Below are positions 35,301 through 47,427 of a stretch of DNA of 64,000 nt, piece after piece. The position numbers were made by a program, and so were the translations under genes. Location: assembly GCA_012274445.1 (NCBI GenBank), contig JAAROD010000081.1, positions 620,001 through 684,000 on the forward strand. Reading direction: 5' to 3'. Positions within the stretch are counted from its first letter, which is position 1, and each line of letters begins with the position of its first letter. This DNA comes from Sclerotiophoma versabilis. Taxonomy: Eukaryota > Ascomycota > Dothideomycetes > Pleosporales > Didymellaceae. The notes beneath the pieces were generated by a model, which did not search any database, was not told the DNA's origin, and saw only the letters and a list, made by a program, of their open reading frames with translations.

Positions 35301-37806
35301 GCTGGCCTTCTCGGCTAGGAGGTCGTTCGAACGTGAGTAATGGTGAGGGTTGTTCGCTTGCGTCTTCTGGCATGTCGAATTCGGATGCCTCTTCGAGATC
35401 TCCAAGCCCACTAGTCGGTCTGCCTTTTGTCCGAATGAAGTTCATGATCTTCAACGCTTCGTCCAAAAAGTCCTGCGTTGTCACAGATCTCTTCCGATTC
35501 TGGTTCCGCATGACTTGCCTCTTCATAGTGAACATGGCAACCTCATTTGCGACTGCAGCCGCTCGATCTTGTTCATCACTCTCGTCCGACACCATGGAAG
35601 GTTCCAGCTGTTCGCGTATCGTATTCAGCTTTGGTGAGGCCTGGATGAAAGCTTCTGTTGCCTCCATAATCTCAGCCTCGATCTCCTCGCGCCTTCGCTG
35701 ACTGGGGGTCGGATTCCGTGGTCGCAGAATGTGCCGTCGAGCCAATACATGCAGATTGGCCGCGTTAATGGGATTCCCAGGATCGACATCCTGTTTATCT
35801 TGTCCGATGACTGCCTGTATTGCCGCATGAGAGTCTTGCGTTGAGGACAACGCTGCATCGTTGCGGGAATCGTCAACTTCACTCTCCTCAAAGGTCTCAT
35901 TGATAGTTCTTCGACGCTTCGGTGTCGGATTTTTGAAGGGCGAGGTTGGGCCACGCTTGCCATCGGCGTAGTCCAGAGGTTCATCTTGTTGTTCCTCTGC
36001 TTTTGCTGATAACACATGACGTTTGAACTGTGGGCCTGACCGACTCACTGTCCTGTACGGATTCGAGATGTGCCGCGATGGCTGTCGTGTGGTTCTTGAT
36101 GATCCACGAGTGGGCGACTCTTCGAGATGAAATTTGAAAGGCGGGCGACTGCCAGGAGGAGCAACGTCGCTTGTGGGCGACTCCTCAGGTGCACTATCAT
36201 CCTGAGCATCTGATCCTTCCGAAGATAGTACCGAGAAGTCGGCGTCAAACTGGTACTTGTTAAGTTGGCCTTGTCCGAAAGCACTCACGCGGCGTGGAGA
36301 TGACTGCTGCGCATCCGCTTGCGATACGCGACTGTGCAGGTCGCTGACTTCCTCGACTGAAGTCAGCCTTGACTTGTTCTGCACCACCGGCCTTGCAACC
36401 TCAACCTTGCTGTCTTGCACGCTGCTTGAAGGAGTCGAGTCTGGTTTGTACTCCAATTGACTCAAGCGTCTTATCAGCCGGTTGCTTGTGAAGGTATCGT
36501 GGGCGCCAAAGAGTTTCAGGGGACTTCCCGAGCTCTTTGCTCGATCGGGGCTCAGGAGTTGATTGGCTCGCCGATGAGGTGTCTTTGGGCTGTCTTCGTC
36601 GTCGACGATGGCTGAGTCACTGGCGATAGGCTGGGTGTCCCTGACGGCCGTCTGTACTGTGCTGTTGCTGCGACCCGTGCCTTGTTGTGTAGGTGCCCTC
36701 TCAGGCGATGGACTGAGTGGTCGTCTCCGAAAAGAGCCCTCCCGGGAGTAACCGCCCCTTCTAAGTTCAACGAATCGCCCAACATCGGCAATGTCTGGCG
36801 TGCCAGCTGGTAGACCCTCGGGCAGCGAGTCGTCTGGTATCCTGGCGAAGGACGAGTCTTCGCGGGTATAGTTCAAGGAGCTTTCTTCAGGTATGGAACC
36901 GTGCTGGTCCTGCGGCGGCGAGCCGATCTGTCGTAATCTGTTCGCAAGCTCTGAGCCTCTGAACTGGAGGGCAGGGTTGGGAGTCTGCCCGATCTCGAGT
37001 TCGGTGTTGATGAAGACTGGGCTGAACTGCTCGTTCTCGAACTCGATCTGGCCACTCACAGTCCGAGCGGGCTCCTGCTGTACCGCGGAGAGTGACTCGT
37101 CGGGGTCTGTTGTTGAGGTCCCTTGCTGCGAGTCCTGTCGGTGGTGCACTTGGCTCTCTGCCTGTGAGACGGATCGATCGAGGTCTGAGTCGTTGGCTGC
37201 CGGGGGCCATGGCGGCGGACTCGAGGGCATGGCAGCCAAACCCCTCAGCACGCCCAGCTTGCGCTTGGATTGCGGTGCCTCCTTCGGCGGCGTACTCGCG
37301 GGCTTTGCGAATATGTTCTCGAGGCCGGTGGGGCCAAAGAGGTCCTTCTGCTCGCCCCCCTCACCCTTCACCAGCCGCCGCTTCCACTCTGGAGTCTCGT
37401 AGTAGCCATTCGCTTTCGCCGACGATATCGCGACGGTGTTGTGGGCGACGGTGCCGTACAGCATCGAGGCCTCCGAGTCTGTCGCGAAGGACTGCGAGCC
37501 GTCGCGCGCGGGGTCGAGGCGCGAGGATTCGGGCGGGGCCGTGGGCGAGAGGTTGGCGTCGCTGCTGCTGCGCTCGGCCAGGGCGTTCCTCTGCTTGGTC
37601 GGGCGCAGGTCGCTGCGCACCTGCGCCTCGGCGACGGAGCCAGACGAGTGCCTGGGGCGGGGCAGGCGGCTGCGCGGCTTGGGCGGTGCGCTGTGGGCGG
37701 CGGGCGTCGGGGCAGGCACAGGCGACTCTGCGGGCGGCGGCGACTGCGGCGCAACCCACTCCTCGCTCAGGTCGTCGAGCCACGGCTGCGAGGTGTTGGC
37801 GGCCAT
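32391..37806 (-). CDS. NUD1: Nud1/Cdc11-type leucine-rich SPB scaffold
   Basis: Three exons on the minus strand: 33506-37806, 33363-33454 and 32391-33316, with introns of 51 and 46 nt. The joins LKSLTDLDLRKNRLLEV and HLNLDDNELDEF continue the repeat pattern exactly. The product is 1,772 residues. The first 1,300 are disordered, rich in Ser, Pro and acidic residues, with many S/T-P sites. Leucine-rich repeats run from about 1,310 to 1,690 (EELDVSDNKISQVEGIPYAM; LQHLDISNNEIDSLDGLAEL; LRVLKVDNNKLKSLDS). The end is a cap with CRDLRELDGLPFDKARVLV. A long disordered N-terminus before a C-terminal LRR domain is the plan of Nud1/Cdc11, the spindle-pole-body platform of the mitotic exit/septation initiation network. 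The ATG at 37806 (MAANTSQPWLDDLSEEW) is the first Met with family-like sequence after it. Confidence 0.85.
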
Positions 37807-38414
37807 GGTTGCGTGCGTTCGCGGCGTCGCAGTTGTGCCGAGGGCGACGCGAGGCTGTTGTTGTCGCAGAGCAGGCGGCGGGCGCGCGTTATGGCAGGCG
37901 CAGGTGTTGCGCGGGCGGCATGCGACTGAGACGGCCCCAATGGCGGCTGCAGAGAGCGCGGGCGCGTAGCAAGAGGCGGCGGGTGGGTGCTGGCGGACGG
38001 GGTGGGCTTGTGTTCCTAGCCTCAACACGGATGCGGTGAGCTGGCTGATCGACAACCCAATCGATTGCGCTCCCCCGTTGCCTAGCAACCACCTCGCGCG
38101 CTCCGTCATGCCGCCCGCAAACCATCCCACCCAGACCAAGACGGGCTGCGAGCACCGGGAGCCGCGGCCGCACGCTGTCCTATGCGCCCTGATTGCGCCC
38201 TGATTGCGCCTGAGTGTATGCCCCCACCCTGCCCTCGCGCAGCCTGGCTCGGTTTCTGCTGCCAGACACGGTCTGGGTGTCGGTGCAGGACATGCACGAC
38301 AACCGTCCGCCACCTGTTCTTGACACACGACGGCCACGTCATCGCCAGCGGTAACCGTCCAGCACATCCTGCAGGTGCACACGGCGCCGGACAAAGAGGT
38401 GGATTGCAGTCTGC
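37807..38414. promoter_or_regulatory. Bidirectional promoter region
   Basis: 608 bases of GC-rich sequence separate the divergent start codons of the Nud1/Cdc11-type gene and the gene at 38,415. Open frames continue through it on both strands because stop codons are rare in GC-rich DNA. No separate gene is supported. Confidence 0.45.
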
Positions 38415-40580
38415 ATGCGCCGTACACAGGCCATGCCCCCTACCCTGCATCCTTACCTCAGGCGGGGACTAGACTTCGACGCCTCGCCTATCCATTCCAG
38501 CGACCTGGTGCGAGACCTCCCCGCCGAACACCATGACCCAGACCATCAGACGGCGAAGCGGAGAAGAGTCGAGGCAATAGCGCTGCAATATCTGCGCGGA
38601 AAGCCGCCGCTCATACTCACAGCACGTCTCAACGGCCCCTTCACGAACGAGTGGAAGAACCCTTGGGCGAAAGACGTGAAAGCAGCACCAGAACGACGGA
38701 CCAGGGCCACAACGGAGCGAGCAGAGGGGCAAGGGAAGAGAAGGTCAAAGGCATCGCAGATTGCTTCTCCCGAGGCCTCCAGGGCCGTAGGGCATACCGA
38801 AGACGAATTCTACAGCCAACCTGAACTGAGACCGCTACCTGCTACCGCTCCTCTACCAGATGAGGACCATGTCTCTGGTGGTACTGGCGTCTTCAGCCTC
38901 GAGACCGAGCAATCCATTGTCAACAGCAGTCCTGCGAACCCCTTCTGGTTGCGCCGTCCTGCTGCATCCATTACCTTTCCGCCAAACAGTCAGACGGACA
39001 AGTCCCCAACCAGACGACGCAAGAAAGATGATAGATTCAATTACCGGAAAACCTTACAGCTCGCGCCTCCCAAGCAACCTCTGGACGGTCGACCGCTGCC
39101 TATCCGTGCAACACCACCAGACGAATGGCGATCGAGCGCTTCAGTCTCTATGGACATCTCGTCCCCTCCTAATTCAGCTACGGCAGCGAAGCAGGTTCCA
39201 GAGCAGAACCTATCACACACGACTTCGTCGACAGACACACCAGATTCTTCACGACTGCGAGCAGACTCGGCGCAAGAGGAGGAAGCTCGCAGTAGCCAAG
39301 CCGCTCAACATGCGCAAGCACCAATGACTACTGAAACACCCACTATTTTAGTGACAGCTTCTAATTTCGTTTCTTCGGGTGATCATGCGCAGTCGTTCGA
39401 TACCCTCGTCCCAGCAACTACGTACAAGGTCTCAAATACAGTTCAGGTGCCCCAGTCAAGCCCGATGCATGGACCTGCTGGAGGGGTAGACCAGGCGAGA
39501 CCTTCAAGAGAAGACATACAAAGATCTCCTCGACGACTGGTCAGCTCGATGTCTAGATCGGTCACGAAACAACAACTATCACCAAGAGACCGCAAGCTCG
39601 CGAAGGATATTTGTCTTCCAGAGAAGCTGCGTCATAACCTGGTGACGTCGCCGGTACCGGCCTCTTCTACTGGATTTATGTATAGAAGAGTCAGTCAGCC
39701 GAAGGGCGAGAGTAGTAACCTTCACAAGACAAAGCCAAGAGCTGTCAGTTTTAGCTCTTCGCCTAATCTTAACAAGGGTGACGGTCAACCTGGTGTATAT
39801 CTAGAAATACAGGCTCCTCTTGTTGAGGCTGAAACACCTGCGCATGCAGTGCCTCGTGCTTCCACTGAGGCAGCTGGTCCCACTGCAGTCGAAGACAACA
39901 ACGATAAGATTGCCCACAGGTCTGAGGAAGACCAGAACAAAGATGAACAGCAAGAGTCATATAAATCCAGGCAATCGCAGTACTCCACGCAGGCTGCGAT
40001 GTTGTTGGCGCAACTCGAATTCCAAGAGGACTCATCACAGTCCTCAACCTCATCAGCAACTCTCCGCCCATGGTCACAACCGGCACAGAACACACCACCA
40101 CCGCTTCTACCTCAGCCCAGTCCTGCAATCACGCCTCTTTCGGTGTTCAATGCCCGTACAGATATTGCCTTTAGTGACCTGGCTGGGGACAGTGCATTGC
40201 ATGGTCCAGCAATCAGCACACAAGACCTGTTCGACGCAGCATCACCCTTTGCGTTCAGTACTGTAAAGAAGAAGAGCCAAAGACCAAGGCGAACTAGCCT
40301 GCGGCTTGCTTTGACCTCGAAGCTGAGTGAGAGCACGACTGCGAAGAGCCCCACACTGTCTGCGGGGCGAGTGCCGCTCAAAGAGAAGAACACACCCACA
40401 ATGTGGAGCTTTACTCACGAGCAGTCGTTGTTGTATTCGACAAAGTTCACATCACAATCACCCAAGCGTACCACAAATGACGTTGAGTTACCCCAACTTG
40501 ACTTCCACACGTCACTGGACTTCGGCCCGAATACCGATTACACTGACTGCTTCTTGAAAGGCCTAAATGACGAGCTCTGA
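38415..40580 (+). CDS. Disordered fungal protein, function unknown
   Basis: Single exon, 721 residues from the ATG at 38415. A second Met at codon 7 (MPPTLHPYLRRGLDFDAS) is an equally good start. The N-terminal 110 residues include a conserved-looking block, KRRRVEAIALQYLRGKPP followed by LILTARLNGPFTNEWKNPWAK. Next is a basic serine-rich stretch (KRRSKASQ, SPTRRRKKDDRFNYRKTLQL). The middle is disordered and rich in S, T, P and Q. The C-terminus has helices (QYSTQAAMLLAQLEFQED) and ends LDFGPNTDYTDCFLKGLNDE. Basic clusters suggest a nuclear location (inference). Sequences like the N-terminal block are in my memory only as uncharacterised fungal proteins, sometimes labelled protamine-like from composition; I assign no function. 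It is divergent from the Nud1/Cdc11-type gene and shares its promoter region. Confidence 0.75.
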   Translation: MRRTQAMPPTLHPYLRRGLDFDASPIHSSDLVRDLPAEHHDPDHQTAKRRRVEAIALQYLRGKPPLILTARLNGPFTNEWKNPWAKDVKAAPERRTRATTERAEGQGKRRSKASQIASPEASRAVGHTEDEFYSQPELRPLPATAPLPDEDHVSGGTGVFSLETEQSIVNSSPANPFWLRRPAASITFPPNSQTDKSPTRRRKKDDRFNYRKTLQLAPPKQPLDGRPLPIRATPPDEWRSSASVSMDISSPPNSATAAKQVPEQNLSHTTSSTDTPDSSRLRADSAQEEEARSSQAAQHAQAPMTTETPTILVTASNFVSSGDHAQSFDTLVPATTYKVSNTVQVPQSSPMHGPAGGVDQARPSREDIQRSPRRLVSSMSRSVTKQQLSPRDRKLAKDICLPEKLRHNLVTSPVPASSTGFMYRRVSQPKGESSNLHKTKPRAVSFSSSPNLNKGDGQPGVYLEIQAPLVEAETPAHAVPRASTEAAGPTAVEDNNDKIAHRSEEDQNKDEQQESYKSRQSQYSTQAAMLLAQLEFQEDSSQSSTSSATLRPWSQPAQNTPPPLLPQPSPAITPLSVFNARTDIAFSDLAGDSALHGPAISTQDLFDAASPFAFSTVKKKSQRPRRTSLRLALTSKLSESTTAKSPTLSAGRVPLKEKNTPTMWSFTHEQSLLYSTKFTSQSPKRTTNDVELPQLDFHTSLDFGPNTDYTDCFLKGLNDEL

Positions 40581-41770
40581 AGCGGTGATGAGGTGCTCAG
40601 ATAATCAGTCGTTGTACTTGGCCACACGGTGTTTGGCGAGCTTAGCACCTCGTGCAAAACAATACCACAACACCATCCAGGGTTGTGGATAAAGCCATGC
40701 CGACAAGCCTGCTTCCTTCGCCCCAGCGCCTCACACTCGCTCTCAGCGGTACACTCATTTACCACTCGCCGATATCAGCGCCCAAAGGCTGCAGGCGCGG
40801 TTGAGAAAGGCAGGGTGCAGCAGCAGCCCGGTTGTAGTTGCGGTGAGAGGCCACGTTCCTGAGTGATTGGGCGAAAACGAGTTGTAGGACCGCGCCTTGC
40901 ATATCGCTGCACAAGTGGCCCAGAAGGGAGGAAGCTTGTGTCTCCGCGGTCGAGGCTGGCGATGGGAGCTGGGAACGGCCAGGCTCGAAGGCTGGTGCAA
41001 AGTTTGGGTAGGAGATGGAAGGCGCGGAGGGCGGGAACGTCTAGCTAGAACCGACGGGCAAACTATGACAGCTCTTTACTAAGTGACGACGACGAGTCGA
41101 CGATGTGCAGCAACGAAGCCAACGTACGATACCTTGTTGACGGTAATGCATGCCTGGATAGACGCGATAACGATACCGTGTTGTGCTGTGCTTTCCATGA
41201 GACCCACTTGTTCCTGCCCAAGCCATGGGGGTACCCATGTTTCGAGCAGCTGCCCATAAGCAAACAGGTGCGCAAGGGCAGGCAGAACTGAGTGAGCTGT
41301 GTCCTGCAAACCAAACAGCAGCACAATCGCACCAGACGCAGCGCCGGCTCTAAGTACTGAGCGCACCCACGCACCGCAGAGGTCGTCAGCAGTGGTGCAG
41401 CGCACGCGACGTCATTGGCTTGAGCTTTCGCCAATCATCTGTGCGCCGCTTCGTTGGAGCGTAACGGCTGTCCACACACGTCCTCTCAGGCTTGGAACGT
41501 GGGTCTGCCGTCGTCCTCACTCGCTGCTCCCAACGCTCAGCACCGCGAAGACGTTCCGCCAGCCAGCAACCGTCCGCCAGCGCGCCCGCCGGTCCTCGCT
41601 CCCACCGCGCCCTCGCACGCTAAGCCGGCCGGATTGTGCCCTTGCCGCGCTCCACGACGGCTGTCCTGGCCCGCCGCGACTACCACCAGGCCCGTCCGGC
41701 AATATCTGCCACACGGTCTGCCACGCCTCCCCACGAGTGCCTCACAGCGAGCCTGACCAATGTCACCCCC
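40581..41770. other. Intergenic and KCS1 leader
   Basis: About 1.2 kb before the KCS1 start. The final 350 bases are C-rich, and the KCS1 frame is open upstream of the ATG without another in-frame ATG. Short ORFs on the minus strand (41,041-41,434) do not look real. Confidence 0.5.
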
Positions 41771-44700
41771 ATGTCACCGCATTTGGACGCCCCAGCAAAT
41801 ACCTCACCCCCCGCATCGGTGAGGTCAAATGCGCCGCCGAGTCCCGGCTCCAGCCATGGCACCCCGACTCCCTCCACGCACGCTCAAGAGCCTGCAGGGC
41901 CCGCGGTGACGCCGCGCAAACTCTCGCAGACCGGCCGCTCCAAGACAGCGCCGATTGCTCCCAAGGAGAGCCTCTGGCAGTCGTCCTTCGACCGCCCCCA
42001 GCTGGACGAGCGCGACAGCATCTTCTCGACAACATACCTGGCGTCTGACAGCCCCATCTCCTCCCCGCGGACCAACCCAGCAGCACACACGACAGACCCA
42101 AGCGACGATGCTCCCGAGCACACTTCGCCAGCCATGGCTGCACCAGCGCCGCTGCAGAGGAGACTGACTGGCTCGCCCTTTTTCCACAGGAAGGAATCAA
42201 CCTACCCTCCCGTCGCTCTACAAGACCCCCAATCCATTCTAGCCACCCAATTCGCCCAACACGTCCCAATTGAATCCGTCATGGACCTTGACGCGACCCG
42301 CCAGAGCCCACCGCCCTTCATGAGTCCCGTCGACTCTCCAGTCCGGCGATCGTCCACACCACACACCACAGACGCACATTCTGCCCTACACAAGGCCTTG
42401 ACAGATACCGAGGAGAGGCGCAGGAACCGTGAATGGCGAGAAGGCAAGCCTGTGCCCTTCAGAGGCAGTGCTGCCCATGAAGATCCAACATCAGATGACC
42501 AAGCTGTGAAGAAGATAGAAGCAACACTGCCCAAGGCAGAGCAAACATCGTCAGGCCGTAGTCGGAAAGCCAGCCACTTCCTTCGAGTCTTCAAGGATGC
42601 GGAAGGCCCTGAGGAGCAGCAAAAGCGGGACGCACGATCGAAGGACCGTCGACCCACTGATAAGACGCTTTCCACGCTCTCCGAGGAGGTCGATGCTAGC
42701 GCTCTCACGCAATCTTTGCAACAGGCATCTCGTCCAGCATCAGTCGTGCAAACACCTTTTGATGAGGGCGCGGAGTCTTACTTCGAGCTACCTGGTACAG
42801 CGTCCAAGGACAACGATCCTGCTGCTGCATCTGCTGCTAGTGCAGAGAAGGAAGCAAGGCCCAGCAAGCGCCAGTTACCTTACTCGCTCCTTGAAGAGAT
42901 TAGGAACTTCACCAACCTCACACCTGGTGCCGTTCCAGGATCTTCCATGTCGAGGAGCTTACCCGCTTCAGTTCTGAACAAGCTTCATGCACATGCATCC
43001 GGAGTTACGGTTTCGCAGTCTCAAGATGAGCCGATCGATTACTTCCAAGCCAAAGAAATCGAGAACCTGAACCGATCACCGGTATCCGACGAAGATGACG
43101 ATTCTGAGCGCGAGCAAATCTCCTCCGCTTTGTACTTCCCCCATCGCCAACACAAAGCAGCAGAGCCAAGCGCTCTAGTCGAAGAGACACGACGACCTGA
43201 GGTGGACGATAGCCAAAAGAGAGATTCTATTCATGCGGGCAAGGTACCCAGAGGTTGGGATACAGGAGAGGCTGTTCAAACTCCTGAAGAAGTAGAAATT
43301 TCTCTACAGTCCCAAGATACCAATCAATGCCTACATGGTGACATCGCTTCGACAGCATCAGTGCAGAAAGAAAACGACAAGCCGTTGACATCTGCATCAT
43401 CCGATGCAATTTCAGCTGAATCTGAATCTGAAGTTGAGTCGCTAGCAGAGTCGACGCAATCACTCCTCGGATATGAATCGAGCGCAACTGATGACTTAGG
43501 CACAACGCCCACTGCAACGACGATCAAATCAGAACCCAAAACTGTGACAGCGCCAGCTCTGGCTCAGCAGCCACCAGCACCGCTTGGCGCTGTGGAGCTG
43601 AAACCATACAATCATCAGGTTGGCGGCCATTCTACAGTGTATCGATTCTCAAGGAGGGCTGTTTGTAAACAGCTCAACAATCGTGAGAATGAGTTCTACG
43701 AGACAGTTGAAAGGCATCACCCTGAGTTGCTGGATTTCCTGCCAAGGTACGACCATCACCACTGAAACATTTGCTTTGAAGCTGAAACATCAGAGAAGAT
43801 GTTATCCTCTCCGCATATATGGTATAGATTGCTAACGTTATGCTGTCAATTTAGGTATATCGGTGTGTTGAACGTCACGTATCGCAAAGCACCAAAGAAA
43901 AAGAAGAAGGACAAGACAAAGGCAGATACAGATCCTGCAGCCTCAACTGCACAATGGAACGATGCATACAAGGATGAAGCACAAGCAGCGCCTCAGGATG
44001 CAAAAGCAGAAGATCAGCCCAGAGTCGTCAGTCATTCGCAACAACAAATGCCCGCACCTCAAGTCATCTTTGCAAACAATCGACATATCATTCCAGATAA
44101 TCTATTCGGTGTTCCACCGCGATCAGCTACGCCGGATCCATGGACAGGCAACGGCTCATTTTCTTCTCAATACCATCGCAGAAACCAAAGCGTGCAACAC
44201 TACAGTTCGAGCGGCTCGGACAGGCCTCCAATGAGGCACCACAGCAGCTGGGGCGTCACAACCATCAACCGACAACTGCAAGAAGAGGTGCTCCGTCAGG
44301 TGTTTGCACCTCCTACAATTCACCATCGTCAACGTTACCATCATCATGGCATTGGAACTCGTAGAATGGGGAGCGATAATACGCATTCTATGGCCGGATC
44401 TGCGCCATCGATGAGGCGGAACAGCACGGATGTCTCTGCCCTGCAACCTGGTACTCGAGAAGAATCGCCGCGCAAACAGATACTGAAGGCCAATGCAGAA
44501 GCACGTCGACAAGCTTCGGATGCCAATGAACTGGCCGTCAGCTTCGGATCGCCAGAGGAGCTAAGGTCGCGAAACTCGGAGTCACTACAGCTGCCGTCAA
44601 GAGAACTTCCTCGGCGGAGACACTCCGGTAGTGGGCTTGTGCGTAGACCTTTGGGGCTCGACTCTGATCGAAGACACAATCTTGAATTTTATGAAGAAGA

Positions 44701-45823
44701 GGGATACGGCGGAGATGGCGAGGAAGAGGTTTTCACCATGGACGAAGACCGAAAACCCCTGTCACCCACCAAGACCACTCCAAAGGACCAGGTACCGACC
44801 ACTGACAGTACAGCGATCCCAAGCAATATGGAGTCTGATTCTGGGGGTTCGATGCTCCCGGCTCCAGTCACACCTAAGAAGAAAGCACAGCCTCCAGCGA
44901 TCGAAGAGCCTGCCAATCCCACCGAAGCTCAGCAACAACCCGACGAGCGCGTGCAGCATTTTATCCTACTCGAGGATCTTACTGCAGGCATGTCGCGACC
45001 GTGCGTCCTGGATCTGAAAATGGGCACTCGTCAGTATGGTGTTGAGGCTGATGAGAAGAAGCAAAAGTCGCAACGCCGCAAATGTCAGATGACCACGAGC
45101 CGCGAGCTTGGTGTACGCGTTTGCGGCATGCAGATATGGAACGTGAAGACGCAAAGCTACATCTTTGAGGACAAGTACTACGGTCGCGACCTAAAGGCCG
45201 GCAGGGAGTTTCAGGACGCACTCAAAAAGTTCTTTTGGGATGGCAATGGATACAAGGCAGCTAACCGGCATATTCCTGTCATCTTAGAGAAGATCAGTCA
45301 GTTGGAACGCAAGATCAGGAAACTGCCAGGTTACAGGTTTTATGCCAGCAGTCTGCTCATGTTGTATGATCGAGGAGATGGCGAACAGAAAGAAAAGGAG
45401 ACTGCATGCCACCAGAACGGGCCAATGACGCCTAGTGGTGATGATATGTCTGCTGCGCCATCTGGACCAACTTCCCCTGGGCCAGCGCCGACCTCAAGCC
45501 CTGCACTACCAAAGGATAAGTCGGAGATCAAGCTAAGAATTGTTGATTTCGCCAATTGCGTCACCGCCGAAGACACACTCGACGGTGCATCCTGCCCACC
45601 TAAAGATCCCGACGAGGTGGACAGGGGTTACCTGCGCGGACTGCGGTCATTGCGACTGTACTTCCAGCGCATCTATCGCGACATAAACGAAGAGTGGGTG
45701 GAGCGCGGTGAGGGCGAAGGTATGGCTCGTGGTAGCCACCACCACGGCCCCGGACTTAGCGAAGCTGGGGCTGGATGGATGGACGAGCCTGGCGGTGAGG
45801 ACACGGGATACGTTAGTTTCTAG
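41771..45823 (+). CDS. KCS1: Inositol hexakisphosphate kinase Kcs1
   Basis: Two exons, 41771-43746 and 43855-45823, with a 108-nt intron (GTACGA to TTTAG, GCTAACG branch-like site). Splicing fuses LLDFLPR to YIGVLNVTY. The product is 1,314 residues. The first 600 are disordered and S/P-rich. The kinase domain starts PYNHQVGGHSTVYRFS and KQLNNRENEFYETVERHHPE, is interrupted by a 370-residue disordered insert, and resumes with the inositol-phosphate kinase signature PCVLDLKMG (about 1,041-1,049, PxxxDxKxG). Then come GYRFYASSLLMLYD (SLL motif) and IKLRIVDFANC (IDF-type catalytic motif). Kcs1 makes 5-PP-IP5 from IP6, setting phosphate sensing and vacuole and telomere functions. A large N-terminal extension and insert are usual for fungal Kcs1. 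Confidence 0.95.
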
Positions 45824-46259
45824 CGAGCTCGCACGCAGTTGCGGCATCGCAAAGTATGGAGCAATTGGGTTATGGAGATACCATGTGGAGTTTGGTAAGT
45901 TACACGGCGCGTTGTGATTTCTTGCTCAGCATGGCGTTTGGTGTTCGCGCAAAACGAAGTACCGAAATTGTTCATTGGGCATGCAGACGGCGTATTACTT
46001 TGCATGAGCGGATTGATGGTCTGGGTGGGGTTGAGTACGGTTTCAATTCGTTGTACAGTATACCTAGAGCAATATTCGTAGCGCAAGCGTAGTTAAGTAA
46101 TTCAGCAATGCATTGTTGCGCCAGAGCTCCACGAACGTTGTGTTGAAAAGGGGCGAAAGCACGCTAGCGAAGTGGGTTATCGTGACTCTTTTAGTTGTCA
46201 ACAACCGCCACCAAACGTTGTCCCGAAAATGTAAGCCTCACAACTAACCCTGCTCCATC
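45824..46259. other. Intergenic, no gene seen
   Basis: About 440 bases after the KCS1 stop, holding its 3' UTR and the space before a small ORF. No other signal was seen. Confidence 0.5.
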
Positions 46260-46532
46260 ATGCCAACCCAGCCAGACGACGTTCTGCTCTCTGTGAGTGA
46301 CCGAAAGCCGATAGCTATAGCCTCTGGCTATCCTGCTTGTCTCTGTAACTACATGGTGCAGCAGAAGAAACTGACGGGTTCGCAGCTGCAGTCATCTCTT
46401 CGCAATGCCCTTTCGACGTTTGGGCCCAACAGCACTCAATACCTCGACATCAAGTACATGGTAGACGAGTATGCCGCTAAACTTGCTCTTGAGAATATGT
46501 CCTTGTCTTCGTCCAACGGGCAGCAGCACTGA
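46260..46532 (+). CDS. Small orphan ORF, 90 residues
   Basis: ATG at 46260, 90 residues beginning MPTQPDDVLLSVSDRKPIAI and ending LENMSLSSSNGQQH. Protein-like composition with predicted helices (QLQSSLRNALSTF; LDIKYMVDEYAAKLALENMS), two cysteines, no signal peptide. I do not recognise it. It could be a lineage-specific small gene or a first exon; a possible 3' partner is the frame at 46,955-47,158. Chance cannot be excluded. Confidence 0.35.
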   Translation: MPTQPDDVLLSVSDRKPIAIASGYPACLCNYMVQQKKLTGSQLQSSLRNALSTFGPNSTQYLDIKYMVDEYAAKLALENMSLSSSNGQQH

Positions 46533-46960
46533 GTCGAGGTGGTGACGCGTGAGCGTACATTTCACTGTCATGACATCCTTCGACCTGATGGGCGTTCTGC
46601 CCCGTGACGGCTTTGTATCCATGGGCTCAGTGGTGCTTCAAACTGTCCGGATAGCTCTGCCGACTCTTCAGGTCTTCATACTATCTTTCTCAGATTGAGG
46701 CGAATATATGGCTGTCTCACTGTCGGCTCGAGCTCACCGCGTGGCCATCACTACAACATCAGATCTGGAAGCGATACGTACTCGGCATATCGGTTAGCAG
46801 CGTGAAGCTGCCGTCGGGGTCAGCCTGCGCCATACGACAGCCCATCTTGTTCTTTGAAGGTTTACAGGAGTTCTCCTATAATGTACTATTGAATGGAGGC
46901 ATGACGGAGGACTGATCCGCTTGCACACCCGCATTTGTGTCATGAAACAATCCGGTCAGG

Positions 46961-47158
46961 TTGGTAGTGAACAATAACGTGTTCGTTGATGCGCCGCCCA
47001 GCTCTACCCCGGCAAACTTCCCCTTTCAGGCTTCTTATTTGGCAAGCTTGTTCACGAACATGTGGAGATCGCGGACAGGGCAGACCCGTGAAGATCTGGT
47101 GGCGGAACTGCTCGCGTTGGTGAGTGGTCAACCATACGGAGCATCCCCCGCCGCCTAG
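46961..47158 (+). CDS. Possible exon or small ORF
   Basis: An open frame of 65 codons preceded by a CAG acceptor-like site (ATCCGGTCAG, ending 46,960) and lacking its own ATG at the start. The translation is protein-like (FPFQASYLASLFTNMWRSR; REDLVAELLALVSG). It may be a 3' exon of a small gene beginning upstream. No known family recognised. Confidence 0.25.
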   Translation: MVVNNNVFVDAPPSSTPANFPFQASYLASLFTNMWRSRTGQTREDLVAELLALVSGQPYGASPAA

Positions 47159-47427
47159 CGTTCGCAGATCGCCACGGGCGAAACATCGGCTTTCAGCATC
47201 AAAAATTGGCATCCGCTTGGGAATTTGCTAGCTTGACGATGCTCAACGGCTTGGAAGACTAATATTAGTGCACATGCACATCTCGCTCCCTATGGAACAG
47301 ACGTCAAAGGGTCCTGCCATTCAAATCTTAATAATGTTCTACTTTACACCTTATATATCCACCAGCTTCTACACCTTGATGTGGGGGGACGGACAATACT
47401 TCCGACGTCCGACAACTTCTTGTTGAA
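47159..47427. promoter_or_regulatory. Upstream region of the 7TM gene
   Basis: About 270 bases before the membrane-protein ATG. TATATATCC at 47,351-47,358 lies 70 bases before the start and may act as a TATA element. Confidence 0.3.

Noticed and set aside
45732..45739. GTAGCCAC core in KCS1
   Set aside because: Flanking bases do not fit the pyrimidine/purine rule and it lies in a histidine codon run.
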